21,280 nucleotides of DNA from JAITWN01 sp964437335 (GCA_964437335.1 CAYTGL010000043.1:1-21280); one strand, 5' to 3'; shown: positions 1 through 7,450, counted from the first letter of the stretch. Program-made: numbers and translations. The notes: generated by a model not told the origin, from the sequence alone.

Positions 1-270
1 ATTCAGGCGCCACGACGCCCTGCCAGGCGCTGCACGTTTCGGGCGCCATTCACAGACTTCGGCGTCAATGCCGACAGCGACACCGACGGCGACGGTGACA
101 GCGACGGCAACGACTTTCTCATCTGGCAGCGCAACCTGGGCAGCGGCGGCAAGGCGCCGCTGAGCGTGCCCGAGCCGGCCGCCCTTGCGCTGATCCTGAC
201 CGCCGCCCTCGCGAGTCTCGGAGCGAATCGCCAACGGTTGCCGAGTTTCTCCGAGACTCGAATCCCCTGA
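1..270 (+). CDS. PEP-CTERM / dockerin-like exported protein, C-terminal end (partial)
   Basis: The reading frame is open from the window edge to TGA at 268-270. It ends with an Asp-rich calcium-loop stretch typical of planctomycete dockerin-like modules (DGDGDSDGNDFLIWQ, bases about 85-135), then VPEPAALALILTAALASLGA and a basic end, which is a PEP-CTERM tag: Pro-Glu-Pro, a hydrophobic helix, then basic residues. PEP-CTERM tags are recognised by exosortase-type membrane enzymes, so the protein is probably exported and surface-attached. The first 50 or so bases read better in another frame (codons starting at base 3, high GC at third positions), so the frame may be broken near base 50; see findings. 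The main domain lies outside the window. Confidence 0.8.
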   Translation: MQAPRRPARRCTFRAPFTDFGVNADSDTDGDGDSDGNDFLIWQRNLGSGGKAPLSVPEPAALALILTAALASLGANRQRLPSFSETRIP

Positions 271-345
271 ACGCTGAACCTCGCTCACGCCAACCCCCGG
301 CTTGCGCCGGGGGCTATTTCCCCTCCTAAACCCTGAACCCTGAAC
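268..345. repeat. Heptamer-period repeats and GC hairpin after the stop codon
   Basis: TGAACGC and TGAACCT (268-281) begin on the stop codon itself. Three further 7-bp units, CCTAAAC, CCTGAAC and CCTGAAC, occupy 325-345. Between them is a perfect 8-bp stem (294-301 with 306-313, loop TTGC) followed by CTATTT. The hairpin could terminate the upstream gene, although the T tract is poor. Confidence 0.55.
294..319 (+). terminator. Possible terminator of the partial PEP-CTERM gene
   Basis: CCCCCGGC pairs perfectly with GCCGGGGG across a TTGC loop, 24 bases after the stop codon, followed by CTATTT. The stem is very stable but the T run is short, so the terminator role is only probable. Confidence 0.45.
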
Positions 346-346
346 C

Positions 347-373
347 GTCGTCGAAGCGAGCCGCTTCGACGAC
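347..373. repeat. 12-bp perfect inverted repeat
   Basis: GTCGTCGAAGCG (347-358) is the exact reverse complement of 362-373, with a 3-base spacer. It sits between the convergent ends of the partial PEP-CTERM gene and the adenosyltransferase gene. There is no T tract on either side. It may act as a transcript-end hairpin or a protein site. Confidence 0.4.
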
Positions 374-529
374 GACCGCTGCCCCCTTGAACCCGCACCG
401 AGGAGCCGCTCATGAACCCGTCATCTGCTAACTCTTGTCCTCATTGCCGCCGCCTTCGCACGGAGCTCGACGCAACCGCCAATAACTTGGACGCGACGCC
501 GTGCGGGAGGGCGATCCGCACGGGCCGGG

Positions 530-1072
530 TCACCGCTTGTCCCACGGCACGTCGGGCACGCCGGCCGCGGCGTTGGCGGCGCGCGCCAGCACGAAGAGCA
601 GGTCGCTCGCGCGGTTGATGTACTTGAACGCCGTTTCGCGGACGGCGCTGGTGTGCGACAGCGAAACCATCTCGCGCTCGGCCCGGCGGGCGGCGCCGCG
701 CGCCACGTGTAGCGCCGCGGCGGTCGGCGCGCCGCCGGGGAGAATGAACTGCTTCAGCGGCGGCAGGGCGGCTTCGAAGCGGTCGATCGTCTGCTCGAGC
801 CACTGGACCTCCGCGTCGGCCAGCAGATCGATGCCGCGGGGGGCGGCGTCGGGGCTGGCCAGCTCGGCGCCGAGGGTGAACAGCTCGTGCTGTAACAGGG
901 CGACGACGGCGTCGATGTCCGCGGGCAATTCCGCGGCGCGGGCGAGGCCGAGGGCGGCGTTCAACTCGTCGACGGCGCCGTAGGCGGCGATGCGGAGGTC
1001 GTCCTTGGCGACGCGGGCGCCGCCGATCAGGCCGGTCATGCCGGAGTCGCCGGTGCGGGTGTAGATCTTCAT
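530..1072 (-). CDS. Cob(I)yrinic acid a,c-diamide adenosyltransferase (PduO/ATR type)
   Basis: 180 aa. The enzyme family transfers the 5'-deoxyadenosyl group of ATP to the cobalt of cob(I)alamin, giving adenosylcobalamin in the cytoplasm. Visible family marks are the N-terminal ATP-binding stretch KIYTRTGDSGMTGLIGG (residues 2-18), RVAKDD..I.AYG.VDELNA (20-39), the basic helix RGAARRAERE (125-134) and the closing YINRASDLLFVLARAAN (151-167). Length matches the PduO family. I start at the ATG at 1072 because the conserved MKIYTRTGD lies there; the frame is open upstream but that part is unlike the family. Only a weak AAAGG precedes it. A structured hairpin (1117-1191) and a 12-bp palindrome lie just upstream. 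No other cobalamin gene is in the window, so its local context is uninformative. Confidence 0.93.
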   Translation of the reverse strand: MKIYTRTGDSGMTGLIGGARVAKDDLRIAAYGAVDELNAALGLARAAELPADIDAVVALLQHELFTLGAELASPDAAPRGIDLLADAEVQWLEQTIDRFEAALPPLKQFILPGGAPTAAALHVARGAARRAEREMVSLSHTSAVRETAFKYINRASDLLFVLARAANAAAGVPDVPWDKR

Positions 1073-1091
1073 CGAGGGGTGACCTTTCCGG

Positions 1092-1103
1092 GCGATTAAT
1101 CGC
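1092..1103. promoter_or_regulatory. Palindrome GCGATTAATCGC upstream of the adenosyltransferase
   Basis: A perfect 12-bp palindrome lies 20 bases before the adenosyltransferase start, where a repressor could block transcription or translation initiation. This is inference from symmetry and position; no regulator gene is adjacent. Confidence 0.3.
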
Positions 1104-1116
1104 GACGGGGCGGCCC

Positions 1117-1191
1117 GCCCAAGTCTTCGCAGGGCGTGGTGGAATTGCCCGGCTTTCTGGTTCGCGCCGCGCCCTGCGGCAGACCTTGGGC
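1117..1191 (+). ncRNA. Candidate structured RNA: 75-nt, about 30-bp hairpin
   Basis: Read on the + strand, 1117-1123 pairs with 1185-1191, 1124-1126 with 81-83 of the same hundred (1181-1183), 1128-1141 with 1165-1178 without interruption, and 1142-1147 with 1158-1163, leaving a 10-base loop. Five pairs are G.U on the + strand and would be A.C mismatches on the - strand, so an RNA copied from the + strand folds better. It lies between two divergent genes. It matches no RNA family I recognise. Confidence 0.4.
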
Positions 1192-1578
1192 GAGTCACCC
1201 GTCCCTGGCGGATTGCTGGCTGAGGCTCCGCGTGCGGCTCGATTGTAGCGGATGCGGCAGTCGTCCGGAGGGACCACGCCCTGGCCGCCGCCTGTGCGGG
1301 TTGTTGCGACCTGGACGGGGCAAAAGCGGATCGCTGCCAAAGCAGCGCCGGCGGGGGAGCGGGGCGGTAACCTAGATTTCAGTATCGTTAAGGAACCGCT
1401 TGCCGCCGCCGCCGCGCCCCCATGCTGGCGATGTCGCGGGCGTTTCCCCGCTCGACCCACAGACCTTTGGTAGGAAATTCGCCGCGCCGCGTCCCCGGCG
1501 CGGGCTCTGGGCTGACCTTCCCATCGCGTGCAGCCTGGAACGCCGAATTCGCCGACGCCATCAGCTGCGAGTACCTCG

Positions 1579-2268
1579 ATGGGCTTCCTGAAGAAGTTCT
1601 TCCGCAACGTGTATCACGAGAACGCGGCGCCCCCGCCGGGCAGCGCGTTCGAAGCGCTCAGCGAGGATCAGCTCGAGACGCATCTGGGCGTGGCCCAGTA
1701 CGGGGCCTTCACGCTGAGCGACGCGGTGCGGCCCTCCTACTCGCTGGACGTCGTGCCCTCGGCCGGCTTTCGCCACGACAGCTATCGGGACGAGAACGCA
1801 AAACAAGACATTCCGGTATTGATGGCGGCCGCGTCGCGAGAGCAGCTCTTCGAAACGTTCATGGAGCTGCTCGACCCGCTGGGCCCCGTGGTGGACGTCG
1901 TGCTGGAGTCCAGCCACGACTACGCGGCCACGGGCCACCAGGATCTGTACCGCGAACACATTGACATGCCGATCCTGCAGAGCGTGCTGTGGGACTTCGA
2001 GGAACTGCTGGTGAACGACGGCTGCACGGGCATCGCGGTGCTGAACCCGACGTTGCCGCAGGAAGTGCAGTTCGACGAGCACAAGCTACTGATCATGTAC
2101 GGCCGCGATCTCCGCTCCTACGAGCGGATCCTGCGCGACTGCGGCGTGCCCTGCCGCGACGAGATGCGGTTCATCACCGAAGCCGAGCACGTGCACTCGA
2201 CCAACGACGATTACATCGCGCAGTTCGAGCAGCTCAAGATGCGGCTGGGGATGGAGAGCGATTACTGA
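1579..2268 (+). CDS. Conserved hypothetical protein, 229 aa
   Basis: I do not recognise a named domain. The protein begins MGFLKKFFRNVYHENAAPP and is soluble, acidic and without a signal peptide or membrane segment. It has a mixed alpha/beta look, with a central stretch DLYREHIDMPILQSVLWDFEE (residues about 120-140) and NDGCTGIAVLNPTLPQEVQFDEHKLLIMY (about 143-171), then a C-terminal helix-rich part ending in a charged tail. I chose the ATG at 1579 because the protein-like sequence starts there; an in-frame ATG at 1528 would add 17 low-complexity residues. No clear Shine-Dalgarno is seen. A five-unit heptamer array follows the stop codon directly. Third-position GC bias and regular composition make it a real gene. 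Confidence 0.8.
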   Translation: MGFLKKFFRNVYHENAAPPPGSAFEALSEDQLETHLGVAQYGAFTLSDAVRPSYSLDVVPSAGFRHDSYRDENAKQDIPVLMAAASREQLFETFMELLDPLGPVVDVVLESSHDYAATGHQDLYREHIDMPILQSVLWDFEELLVNDGCTGIAVLNPTLPQEVQFDEHKLLIMYGRDLRSYERILRDCGVPCRDEMRFITEAEHVHSTNDDYIAQFEQLKMRLGMESDY

Positions 2269-2303
2269 GAATGCGGAATGCGGAATGGGGAATGGGGAAT
2301 GTG
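2269..2303. repeat. Heptamer tandem array (5 units of GAATGNG)
   Basis: Five adjoining 7-bp units (GAATGCG twice, GAATGGG twice, GAATGTG) begin at the base after the stop codon of the preceding gene. They form 35 bp with exact period 7. Confidence 0.9.
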
Positions 2304-2412
2304 AAGGACGTCCCCCGGATCCGCGCATTCACGTGATTTCTTCGCGTTCGGCGCGGCCATTCTGCTAGCACGCTTCGCACCGCGGCGATTCGCCCTTGCC
2401 GCCGAAGCCGGC

Positions 2413-3213
2413 ATGGGGGATGATCCGCCGCCCATGCGTGCCGCCGCGTCCAAGTTGCCGATCGTTCTGCGCGCCGGCTGCGTCTGCAGCCTGGGCGGCG
2501 CGCTGGTCGCGGTCGGCTGCCAGCCGGTGCAGGTGATCCATCCGCCGGGCACGATGGCGCCCCTTGCTCCTCAGCCGTTGTTTGCGGCGCCGCCGGCCGG
2601 CAGCACCGCGGGCGTTGTCGTCGATCCCTTCGCCCATGACCCGACCGCGGCGCCGTACACCGAGTCGCCGGTGACCGACTTTGGCGCCGGCGGGCCCAAT
2701 CAAATTCACGTGCCCGTGGCCAATCGCGACTGGGCGTGGGAGCAGATCGTCGACGTGGTGGACGACTACTTCCGCATCGAGCGCGAGCGGCAGGTGCAAC
2801 TCGTGGGCGACGTGCTGACCGAGGGCCGCATCGAGACGTGGCCGACGATCGGCGCCACGATTCTCGAGCCGCACCGCCACGATTCGGTCGGTCGGTACAA
2901 TCGCTGGGAAAGCACGTTCCAAACGATCCGCCGTCACGCCGTGATTCGCGTGATTCCGGATGCTCGGGGCTATTTGATTGACGTGCAGGTCGAGAAGGAC
3001 CTGGAAGATCTCCCGCATCCGGAGCGTTCGACGGCCGGCGGGGCCGTCTTTCGCAATGACTCATCGTTGCCCAGTCGCGACGAAGGGGTCATCGCCACAA
3101 GCCTGGCGGGACACTGGATCCTGCTGGGCCGCGACCCGGCGCTCGAGCAGCGAATGCTGGCAGAGATCCAGGCGCGGCTGAGCGTGCCGCCGACGTCGGT
3201 AGCCGGACCGTGA
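2413..3213 (+). CDS. Hypothetical lipoprotein, 266 aa
   Basis: The N-terminus is a hydrophobic export signal ending in VAVGC (Cys36 from the ATG at 2413, or Cys29 if translation begins at the ATG at 2434), an imperfect lipobox, so the mature protein is probably lipid-anchored at Cys followed by a Pro/Ala-rich linker. The folded part begins near residue 95 with NQIHVPVANRDWAWEQIVDVVDDYF and continues through VQLVGDVLTEGRIETWPTIGA to HAVIRVIPDARGYLIDVQVEKDLEDL. This regular alternation suggests a compact alpha/beta domain. I recognise no characterised family. It ends 3 bases from the end of the converging SBBP gene. Confidence 0.8.
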   Translation: MGDDPPPMRAAASKLPIVLRAGCVCSLGGALVAVGCQPVQVIHPPGTMAPLAPQPLFAAPPAGSTAGVVVDPFAHDPTAAPYTESPVTDFGAGGPNQIHVPVANRDWAWEQIVDVVDDYFRIERERQVQLVGDVLTEGRIETWPTIGATILEPHRHDSVGRYNRWESTFQTIRRHAVIRVIPDARGYLIDVQVEKDLEDLPHPERSTAGGAVFRNDSSLPSRDEGVIATSLAGHWILLGRDPALEQRMLAEIQARLSVPPTSVAGP

Positions 3214-3216
3214 CCT

Positions 3217-3579
3217 TCACCCTCTTTGCGCGGCCGACCATCGTCCCGTAAGCCGTGCTCGCGCCATCAACCTCGAGTACGCTAACGGCAGAATGCTGCT
3301 TGCCGCTAACGCCCAGGCCGGCGGTTCCGGAACGGGTTCGCTGAGCTTGGAAACCAAGGCAAGCTCGTACATCGGTGCTGGACGGCCGCTTTCTTGGCGC
3401 GCTAGATAAATGCCGCCCTGCTCGTCGACGGCTATGCCATCACCGTAGTCGTAGAACTCCGTGCCGTACTGGACGGTCCACTTCTCCGCTCCGTTTGCAT
3501 CGTACTTGCTCACGAACAAATCGAGGATTCCTCGAAACGGTTCTCCCACGCTGCCGGTCGTGCCGCCCGAAACGTACAC
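3217..3579 (-). pseudogene. SBBP beta-propeller PEP-CTERM protein, C-terminal part (after frame break)
   Basis: This frame continues the protein of 3510-4508 after a missing base near 3580/3581. It gives one more propeller blade (FVSKYDANGAEKWTVQYG, then GDGIAVDEQGGIYLA) and ends EPVPEPPAWALAASSILPLAYSRLMARARL, a PEP-CTERM tag with Pro-Glu-Pro, a hydrophobic segment and Arg residues. As the sequence stands, the tag is cut off from the rest of the protein, which would leave the product unsorted. It could be an assembly error rather than a true lesion. The stop codon (3217-3219) lies 3 bases from the stop of the facing lipoprotein gene. Confidence 0.85.
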
Positions 3580-4508
3580 GTGCCGGCATCATCCAGAGCA
3601 ACGTCCGATCCAAAGGTATATCGGACCGTGCCTTGCCGCCGCGACCATAACACCGTGCCGGAGCTGTCCAGCTTCGACACGAATGCATGGGATTGCGCGT
3701 CGGTAATGAAATCTTGTCCCGTCACGTAAACATTTCCCAATCCATCCGTCGCCAGACTGCGTGTCTCGTCAGCTTCGCCTTGCCACGTCCATTGCCGATT
3801 GCCGGCAGAATCGTACTTGGTGACGTACGCATCATCATTTTCAGTCCCATAACCTCCGACAAAGACATTGCCCAGGGCGTCGGCGGCCACCGACGTGACA
3901 TAATCCGCGTACGGCGATCCGAAACTGCGCGACCACTGGAGGGCGCCGCTCTCGTCGTACTTGTTCAGCAACACGTCGCCGCCCCACGCGCGTCGATCGC
4001 TTCCGACCAGGTACACATTGCCGAGTCCGTCGAGTGAGATCGCCGGGGCGTAAGCGCCCGTCGCGCTCAACTGCGTGAGCCAATCCAAGTTCCCCTCGGC
4101 ATCAAACCTCGCTAGGTAGGCAGAGCCATAAGGGCTCGGCTGTTGTCCGGGCAGCGTTCCTAGGGTGAATCCCGCAACGTACGCATTGCCGGCCTCGTCG
4201 GCGGCGACGCCCGAGGCAACGTCAAAGCTGCTCGTACTCAACTCGCGCACCCAGAGGGGTTTACCGGCGCGATCGAATTTTGAGATAAACGCGTTGGAGT
4301 CGACGGGCTCGGGTCGGAAACCGCCGACCACGATGAGGTCGCCGCGGCCGTCGATGGCAATATCATATCCGCCGCCGGGGCCGCTCACTCCAATCTCGCT
4401 CGTCCACTCAAATGAGGCGGGGACGGCCAACGCCAAGTCTGACGTAGAGCATGCGATGACGGCCAATTGCAAGACGGCCATGGGTAACAACGGGGGCGTG
4501 CGACTCAT
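3510..4508 (-). CDS. SBBP-repeat beta-propeller exported protein, N-terminal part
   Basis: This is the first and larger part of a gene that should run to 3217. The start ATG (4506-4508) has a good Shine-Dalgarno, AAGGAG, 5 bases upstream. A signal peptide (about residues 1-29, ending SDLALA) is followed by at least six SBBP-type blades, each with an aspartate-rich strand and a motif of the type GNVYVTGQ, GNVYLVGSD, GNVFVGGYG or GNAYVAGFT, alternating with F.SK.D..G...W segments. SBBP proteins are extracellular beta-propellers of unknown ligand. After DDAGT near residue 308 the frame departs from the pattern and stops 24 residues later, while the neighbouring frame (3217-3579) carries the expected continuation. 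Confidence 0.88.
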   Translation of the reverse strand: MSRTPPLLPMAVLQLAVIACSTSDLALAVPASFEWTSEIGVSGPGGGYDIAIDGRGDLIVVGGFRPEPVDSNAFISKFDRAGKPLWVRELSTSSFDVASGVAADEAGNAYVAGFTLGTLPGQQPSPYGSAYLARFDAEGNLDWLTQLSATGAYAPAISLDGLGNVYLVGSDRRAWGGDVLLNKYDESGALQWSRSFGSPYADYVTSVAADALGNVFVGGYGTENDDAYVTKYDSAGNRQWTWQGEADETRSLATDGLGNVYVTGQDFITDAQSHAFVSKLDSSGTVLWSRRQGTVRYTFGSDVALDDAGTCTFRAARPAAWENRFEESSICS

Positions 4509-5006
4509 GAGCGCTCCTTGACGACAACGGTTGACCGGCGACGACGCCGCAGCGAAACGTTGCCCAATTGAACAGAATTGCGCCCCTCGAGTCTCAATCT
4601 AGACAACCACCCGCAGATCGTCCAATTCTTGTCATATCGGGCCCAAAAACTGCGCCCAACGTCTGTCCCAAGCCCGAATCGCCTCCAAAGCACTACGCGG
4701 TCCTACCCAAATTGAACACCTCGCGAACCGTCACGACATTCGGCCGCCTTCTCCGCCGTCGCACGCGACGTCTCGGGCGACGGAAGGGGACTTCCCGCAT
4801 GCCCAGGCGTGAACCCCGCAGGTGTGGGTGGGAAGACCTCGTCAGCTCGCACTCGCATTCCTAAGTTGTTCACGCTGCCCAACTTGTGGCCTGCCCAGCC
4901 GTTGTGCGAGGATTCTATGTAAGAATTCGCCCGAGCGCGCAAAGTTCTTTACAGGAGGCGGCGCCTCTTAACAGCGGGTTCAAACGCCCTTGCTTGCAAC
5001 TTGCAA
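4509..5006. other. Divergent intergenic region (498 bases)
   Basis: This gap lies between the SBBP gene (-) and the ECF sigma gene (+). Apart from the ribosome binding site at 4514-4519, it contains an AGGAGG (4953-4958) overlapping a short hairpin (4955-4959 with 4963-4967) about 48 bases before the sigma start, too far to serve it. Short open frames here have no protein-like character. I cannot assign -35/-10 boxes with confidence. Confidence 0.5.
4514..4519 (-). promoter_or_regulatory. Ribosome binding site AAGGAG
   Basis: A full AAGGAG on the - strand with 5 bases to the ATG at 4508 fixes the start of the SBBP gene. Confidence 0.75.
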
Positions 5007-5558
5007 ATGGATCAATCCACCGGCATCACGACGGCACAAGCACGCGAACTGAGCGTGCTGTGGACCAAGGCGCACCCGATCGTCTCCACCTACTTTCGCG
5101 CCTGCCTGTGCGACTTTCACCGTGCCGAAGACCTGCTTCAAGAGACGGCGGCGGCCGTTGCGGAAAGCTTCACCAATTATGACGCCACGCGCCCGTTCAC
5201 CGGATGGGTGCTGGGCATCGCACGACATAAGCTGCTGCAGTACTACCGCACCCATGCCAAGGATCGACATCTGTTCGACGATCAGGCCGTTCGCACCTTG
5301 GCCGACGTCTGCGCGGAGATGGAGCCGGAAATCTCGGCGATGCACACGGCGCTCGAGCACTGCATCGACCGTGTGCACGGCCGGCCACGAAAGTTGCTCG
5401 AAATGCGCTACGTGCGCGAGCTGACCCCGCGCGCGATCGCCGAGAAGACCGGCATGAACGCCAACGCGGTGTCGGTCATGCTGCACCGGGCGCGCAAAGC
5501 GCTGCGCGACTGTATCGACCGCCAACTGTCGTCGCAGTCCGGTGCTCGCTCGACCTAG
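5007..5558 (+). CDS. RNA polymerase ECF sigma factor (planctomycete type)
   Basis: 183 aa. ECF sigma factors direct core RNA polymerase to specific promoters, usually under control of a membrane anti-sigma factor. Region 2 is visible as YFRACLCDFHRAEDLLQET (residues about 29-47) followed by F.NYDATRPFTGWVLGIARHKLLQYYR (about 55-80). Region 4 is the helix-turn-helix LTPRAIAEKTGMNANAVSVM with LHRARKALRDCI (about 140-171). The length and W-G-IA-H arrangement match the short ECF class found in many copies in planctomycetes. I use the ATG at 5007; a TTG two codons earlier is possible. No good Shine-Dalgarno is seen. The next gene, a FecR-LamG protein, starts 10 bases after the stop, which marks it as the likely partner. 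Confidence 0.92.
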   Translation: MDQSTGITTAQARELSVLWTKAHPIVSTYFRACLCDFHRAEDLLQETAAAVAESFTNYDATRPFTGWVLGIARHKLLQYYRTHAKDRHLFDDQAVRTLADVCAEMEPEISAMHTALEHCIDRVHGRPRKLLEMRYVRELTPRAIAEKTGMNANAVSVMLHRARKALRDCIDRQLSSQSGARST

Positions 5559-5568
5559 GATCCTCACG

Positions 5569-7344
5569 ATGCGGGACGTCGCAGAACTACTCAGCGCCTA
5601 TTTCGACGACAGCCTGCAAGTGGGCGAGCTCGAGCAACTGCGCGCCTGGATCGCGGCGTCGCCGGATCACATGCGGCGATTCGTCCGCGAGGCGGTCGTC
5701 CACAGCCGGCTGCGCGACGTGCTGCTCGAGCGAGACATGCAGAGCGTGTTTTTCGCAGAGGCATTTGACGATGCGGTCGATCCGCGGCGCATTGCCAGCT
5801 TGCTGGACGAAGAGGAAGAGATCGCTTTGAGACGGGATCGGCAGGCGCCCGACGACGCTCCCACGGTGCGACCGGACGGCCCCGCCAACGATCAATCGCT
5901 CGACCGCCGTCTGCTGCGGATCGACGAACCTCGCACTCACCATTGGATGGTATACGCGGGCATCACCGCCGCGGCGGTGCTGCTCGTTTTGGTGACCCGG
6001 CCGGCGCCGCCGCTGCAGCCGCCAGGCCGATCCGCGCCTCGTCCGGCGGCAGTCAATGCGGCCGCACAAGCAATCGCCTCCGTCGCCGATTCCTTTAATT
6101 CCGTTCTCCGCTGCGGCTCGCGGACGTTGGCCGAGGGCGACGCATTGATTCCCGGCATCGTCGCGCTCGAGCGCGGCGTTGCCGAATTGACGTTCGCCTC
6201 GGGCGTGACCGCCGTGATCGAGGCGCCCGCGGAGCTGGAGCTGCTCACCGCGGATCGAGCGAAGCTCATTCGCGGCCAGGCAGTGGTCCGCGTTCCGGAG
6301 CACGCGCTCGGCTTCACGCTGCACTGCGATGCGGCATCATTCGTCGACTTGGGCACGGAATTCGGCGTCGAGGTCGCCAGCGATGGCGCGGCCCGAGTTC
6401 ACATCCTCGACGGCGAAGTCGCTTTGGTTGTAGGCAAGGGCGGCCCCAGCCGCACGTTGCAGCGCGGCCTGGCGAGCGAGGTGGGCGGGGATGGATCCGT
6501 GAGGGAAATCGCGTTCGACGACGCCCGCTTTGTGCGGCGCGTCCCGCAATCCGCCTACGAATTGGCCGTGCTCAAGAGCCGACCCCTTGCCTACTGGCGT
6601 CTCGACGAACATACCGGCAACTCGACGCCGGGGAGCGGCAAGCTGGCGCTCGCGGCGCTCGTCAATTCGGGCATCGAGCCCAGCGAAATCGATCGAGCCC
6701 GAGAGGTTGGCGACGGTCCGGCACGGGCATTTGTTTTTTCGGGGGAGCACAACGGCCTCGACGTCGCGGCCGAATCGCTGGGGCTGGCGAGCAACTGGAC
6801 CTGCGAAGCCTGGGTGCAGCCCGGCGATGCGATCGACGGACCTCAACGTATTTTTTCGACTTTCGACCGTCCGCGGAGCGGGCTGGCCCTCGGCATCGTC
6901 GATGGCCGTTGGAACAACTTCGGCGGCGCTGGGCGGCATGTGCTGCTCACGGTCTACGGCGAGTACGACTGCGTGTCGACCGCCCCCCTGGTCGAAGGCC
7001 GGTGGGTTCACGTCGCTGCGACGATTGACGGCGCCGGGGCGCCGACGCTTTACGTCGACGGCGCGGCCGTCGGCGTGCGGTACCGGAGCATCGGCGCAGG
7101 CGCGGCAGACGGCGCGGGCCGTACGACATGGCTTGACGAGTGCCCCACTCCAATCGGCCGGGCCACGACCGGCACGGCCAAGATTGGACGCAACCCGGCT
7201 GGTTCCGACGGCGACATCAGCCCCGAGCGCTGGCAGGGGTGGCTCAGTCACGTGGCAATTTACGACCGCGTGCTGAGCGCGGGGGAAATTCAAAACCATT
7301 TTGCGGCGACGAAGGAAACGACGTCCCAACGACCAACGGAGTAA
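5569..7344 (+). CDS. FecR-domain membrane protein with C-terminal LamG lectin-like domain (putative anti-sigma sensor)
   Basis: 591 aa. The order is: N-terminal cytoplasmic helical part (residues 1-120, starting MRDVAELLSAYFDDSLQVGELEQL, as in anti-sigma regions that clasp ECF sigma factors); one membrane segment (126-143, WMVYAGITAAAVLLVLVT); a FecR domain (about 178-300, with VDLGTEFGVEV and VHILDGEVALV); and a LamG/concanavalin-like domain (about 341-585, with LAYWRLDE, WTCEAWVQP, RWVHVAATID and TLYVDG). FecR proteins relay outside signals to the sigma factor; LamG domains bind glycans or proteins. The start ATG at 5569 has AGGA overlapping the sigma stop codon, and the gap is 10 bases, so the pair is surely co-transcribed. 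The fused LamG makes direct glycan sensing plausible but unproven. No transport or TonB gene is nearby, unlike classical FecIR. Confidence 0.9.
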   Translation: MRDVAELLSAYFDDSLQVGELEQLRAWIAASPDHMRRFVREAVVHSRLRDVLLERDMQSVFFAEAFDDAVDPRRIASLLDEEEEIALRRDRQAPDDAPTVRPDGPANDQSLDRRLLRIDEPRTHHWMVYAGITAAAVLLVLVTRPAPPLQPPGRSAPRPAAVNAAAQAIASVADSFNSVLRCGSRTLAEGDALIPGIVALERGVAELTFASGVTAVIEAPAELELLTADRAKLIRGQAVVRVPEHALGFTLHCDAASFVDLGTEFGVEVASDGAARVHILDGEVALVVGKGGPSRTLQRGLASEVGGDGSVREIAFDDARFVRRVPQSAYELAVLKSRPLAYWRLDEHTGNSTPGSGKLALAALVNSGIEPSEIDRAREVGDGPARAFVFSGEHNGLDVAAESLGLASNWTCEAWVQPGDAIDGPQRIFSTFDRPRSGLALGIVDGRWNNFGGAGRHVLLTVYGEYDCVSTAPLVEGRWVHVAATIDGAGAPTLYVDGAAVGVRYRSIGAGAADGAGRTTWLDECPTPIGRATTGTAKIGRNPAGSDGDISPERWQGWLSHVAIYDRVLSAGEIQNHFAATKETTSQRPTE

Positions 7345-7365
7345 GAAATGCAGCGAAGCACGAAT

Positions 7366-7428
7366 CGCCGCCGCGCGGCAAAGGCCAGGCCGGGGGGCAG
7401 ATGGCCTGCGGCGCGCGGCGGCGGTTTT
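7366..7428 (+). terminator. Two-stem terminator-like structure after the sigma/FecR operon
   Basis: CGCCGCCGCGCG (7366-7377) pairs perfectly with 7412-7423, followed by GTTTTG. Inside, CAGGCC (7386-7391) pairs with GGCCTG (7403-7408). It begins 22 bases after the FecR stop codon and ends about 97 bases before the next start. It may end the sigma/anti-sigma transcript or attenuate read-through into the next gene. Confidence 0.55.
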
Positions 7429-7433
7429 GCGAT

Positions 7434-7450
7434 CGCGCTGAATCAGCGCG
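7434..7450. promoter_or_regulatory. Operator-like palindrome CGCGCTGAATCAGCGCG
   Basis: Two 8-bp half-sites meet around a single central A, 74 bases before the start of the exported PEP-CTERM gene and just after the terminator-like structure. Such symmetry suits a dimeric DNA-binding protein. This is inference only. Confidence 0.35.

Larger units (their letters stand above)
1073..1578. other. Divergent intergenic region (506 bases)
   Basis: This gap separates the adenosyltransferase (-) from a conserved hypothetical gene (+). It contains the palindrome at 1092-1103 and the long hairpin at 1117-1191. The rest (about 1200-1578) shows no convincing gene. No B12-box-like GCCACTG is seen, so a cobalamin riboswitch is not supported. 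Promoters for both genes must lie here but I cannot place them. Confidence 0.6.

Noticed and set aside
412..618. Short + strand frame starting at 412 after a GAGGA
   Set aside because: The protein is Arg-rich nonsense. One base out of register the DNA would read a signal-peptide-like start (RHLLTLVLIAAAFA), so a dead remnant is possible, but nothing recognisable follows.
1073..1250. Cobalamin riboswitch upstream of the adenosyltransferase
   Set aside because: No B12 box or GCCACTG-like core on either strand; the hairpin there does not match the family.
441..1607. 388-codon - strand frame over the adenosyltransferase and its upstream gap
   Set aside because: Arg/Pro-rich out-of-register frame; the adenosyltransferase motifs are in another frame.
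3570..3590. Programmed ribosomal frameshift in the SBBP gene
   Set aside because: No slippery heptamer or downstream pseudoknot is evident; a lost A in GGCAAC explains the break simply.
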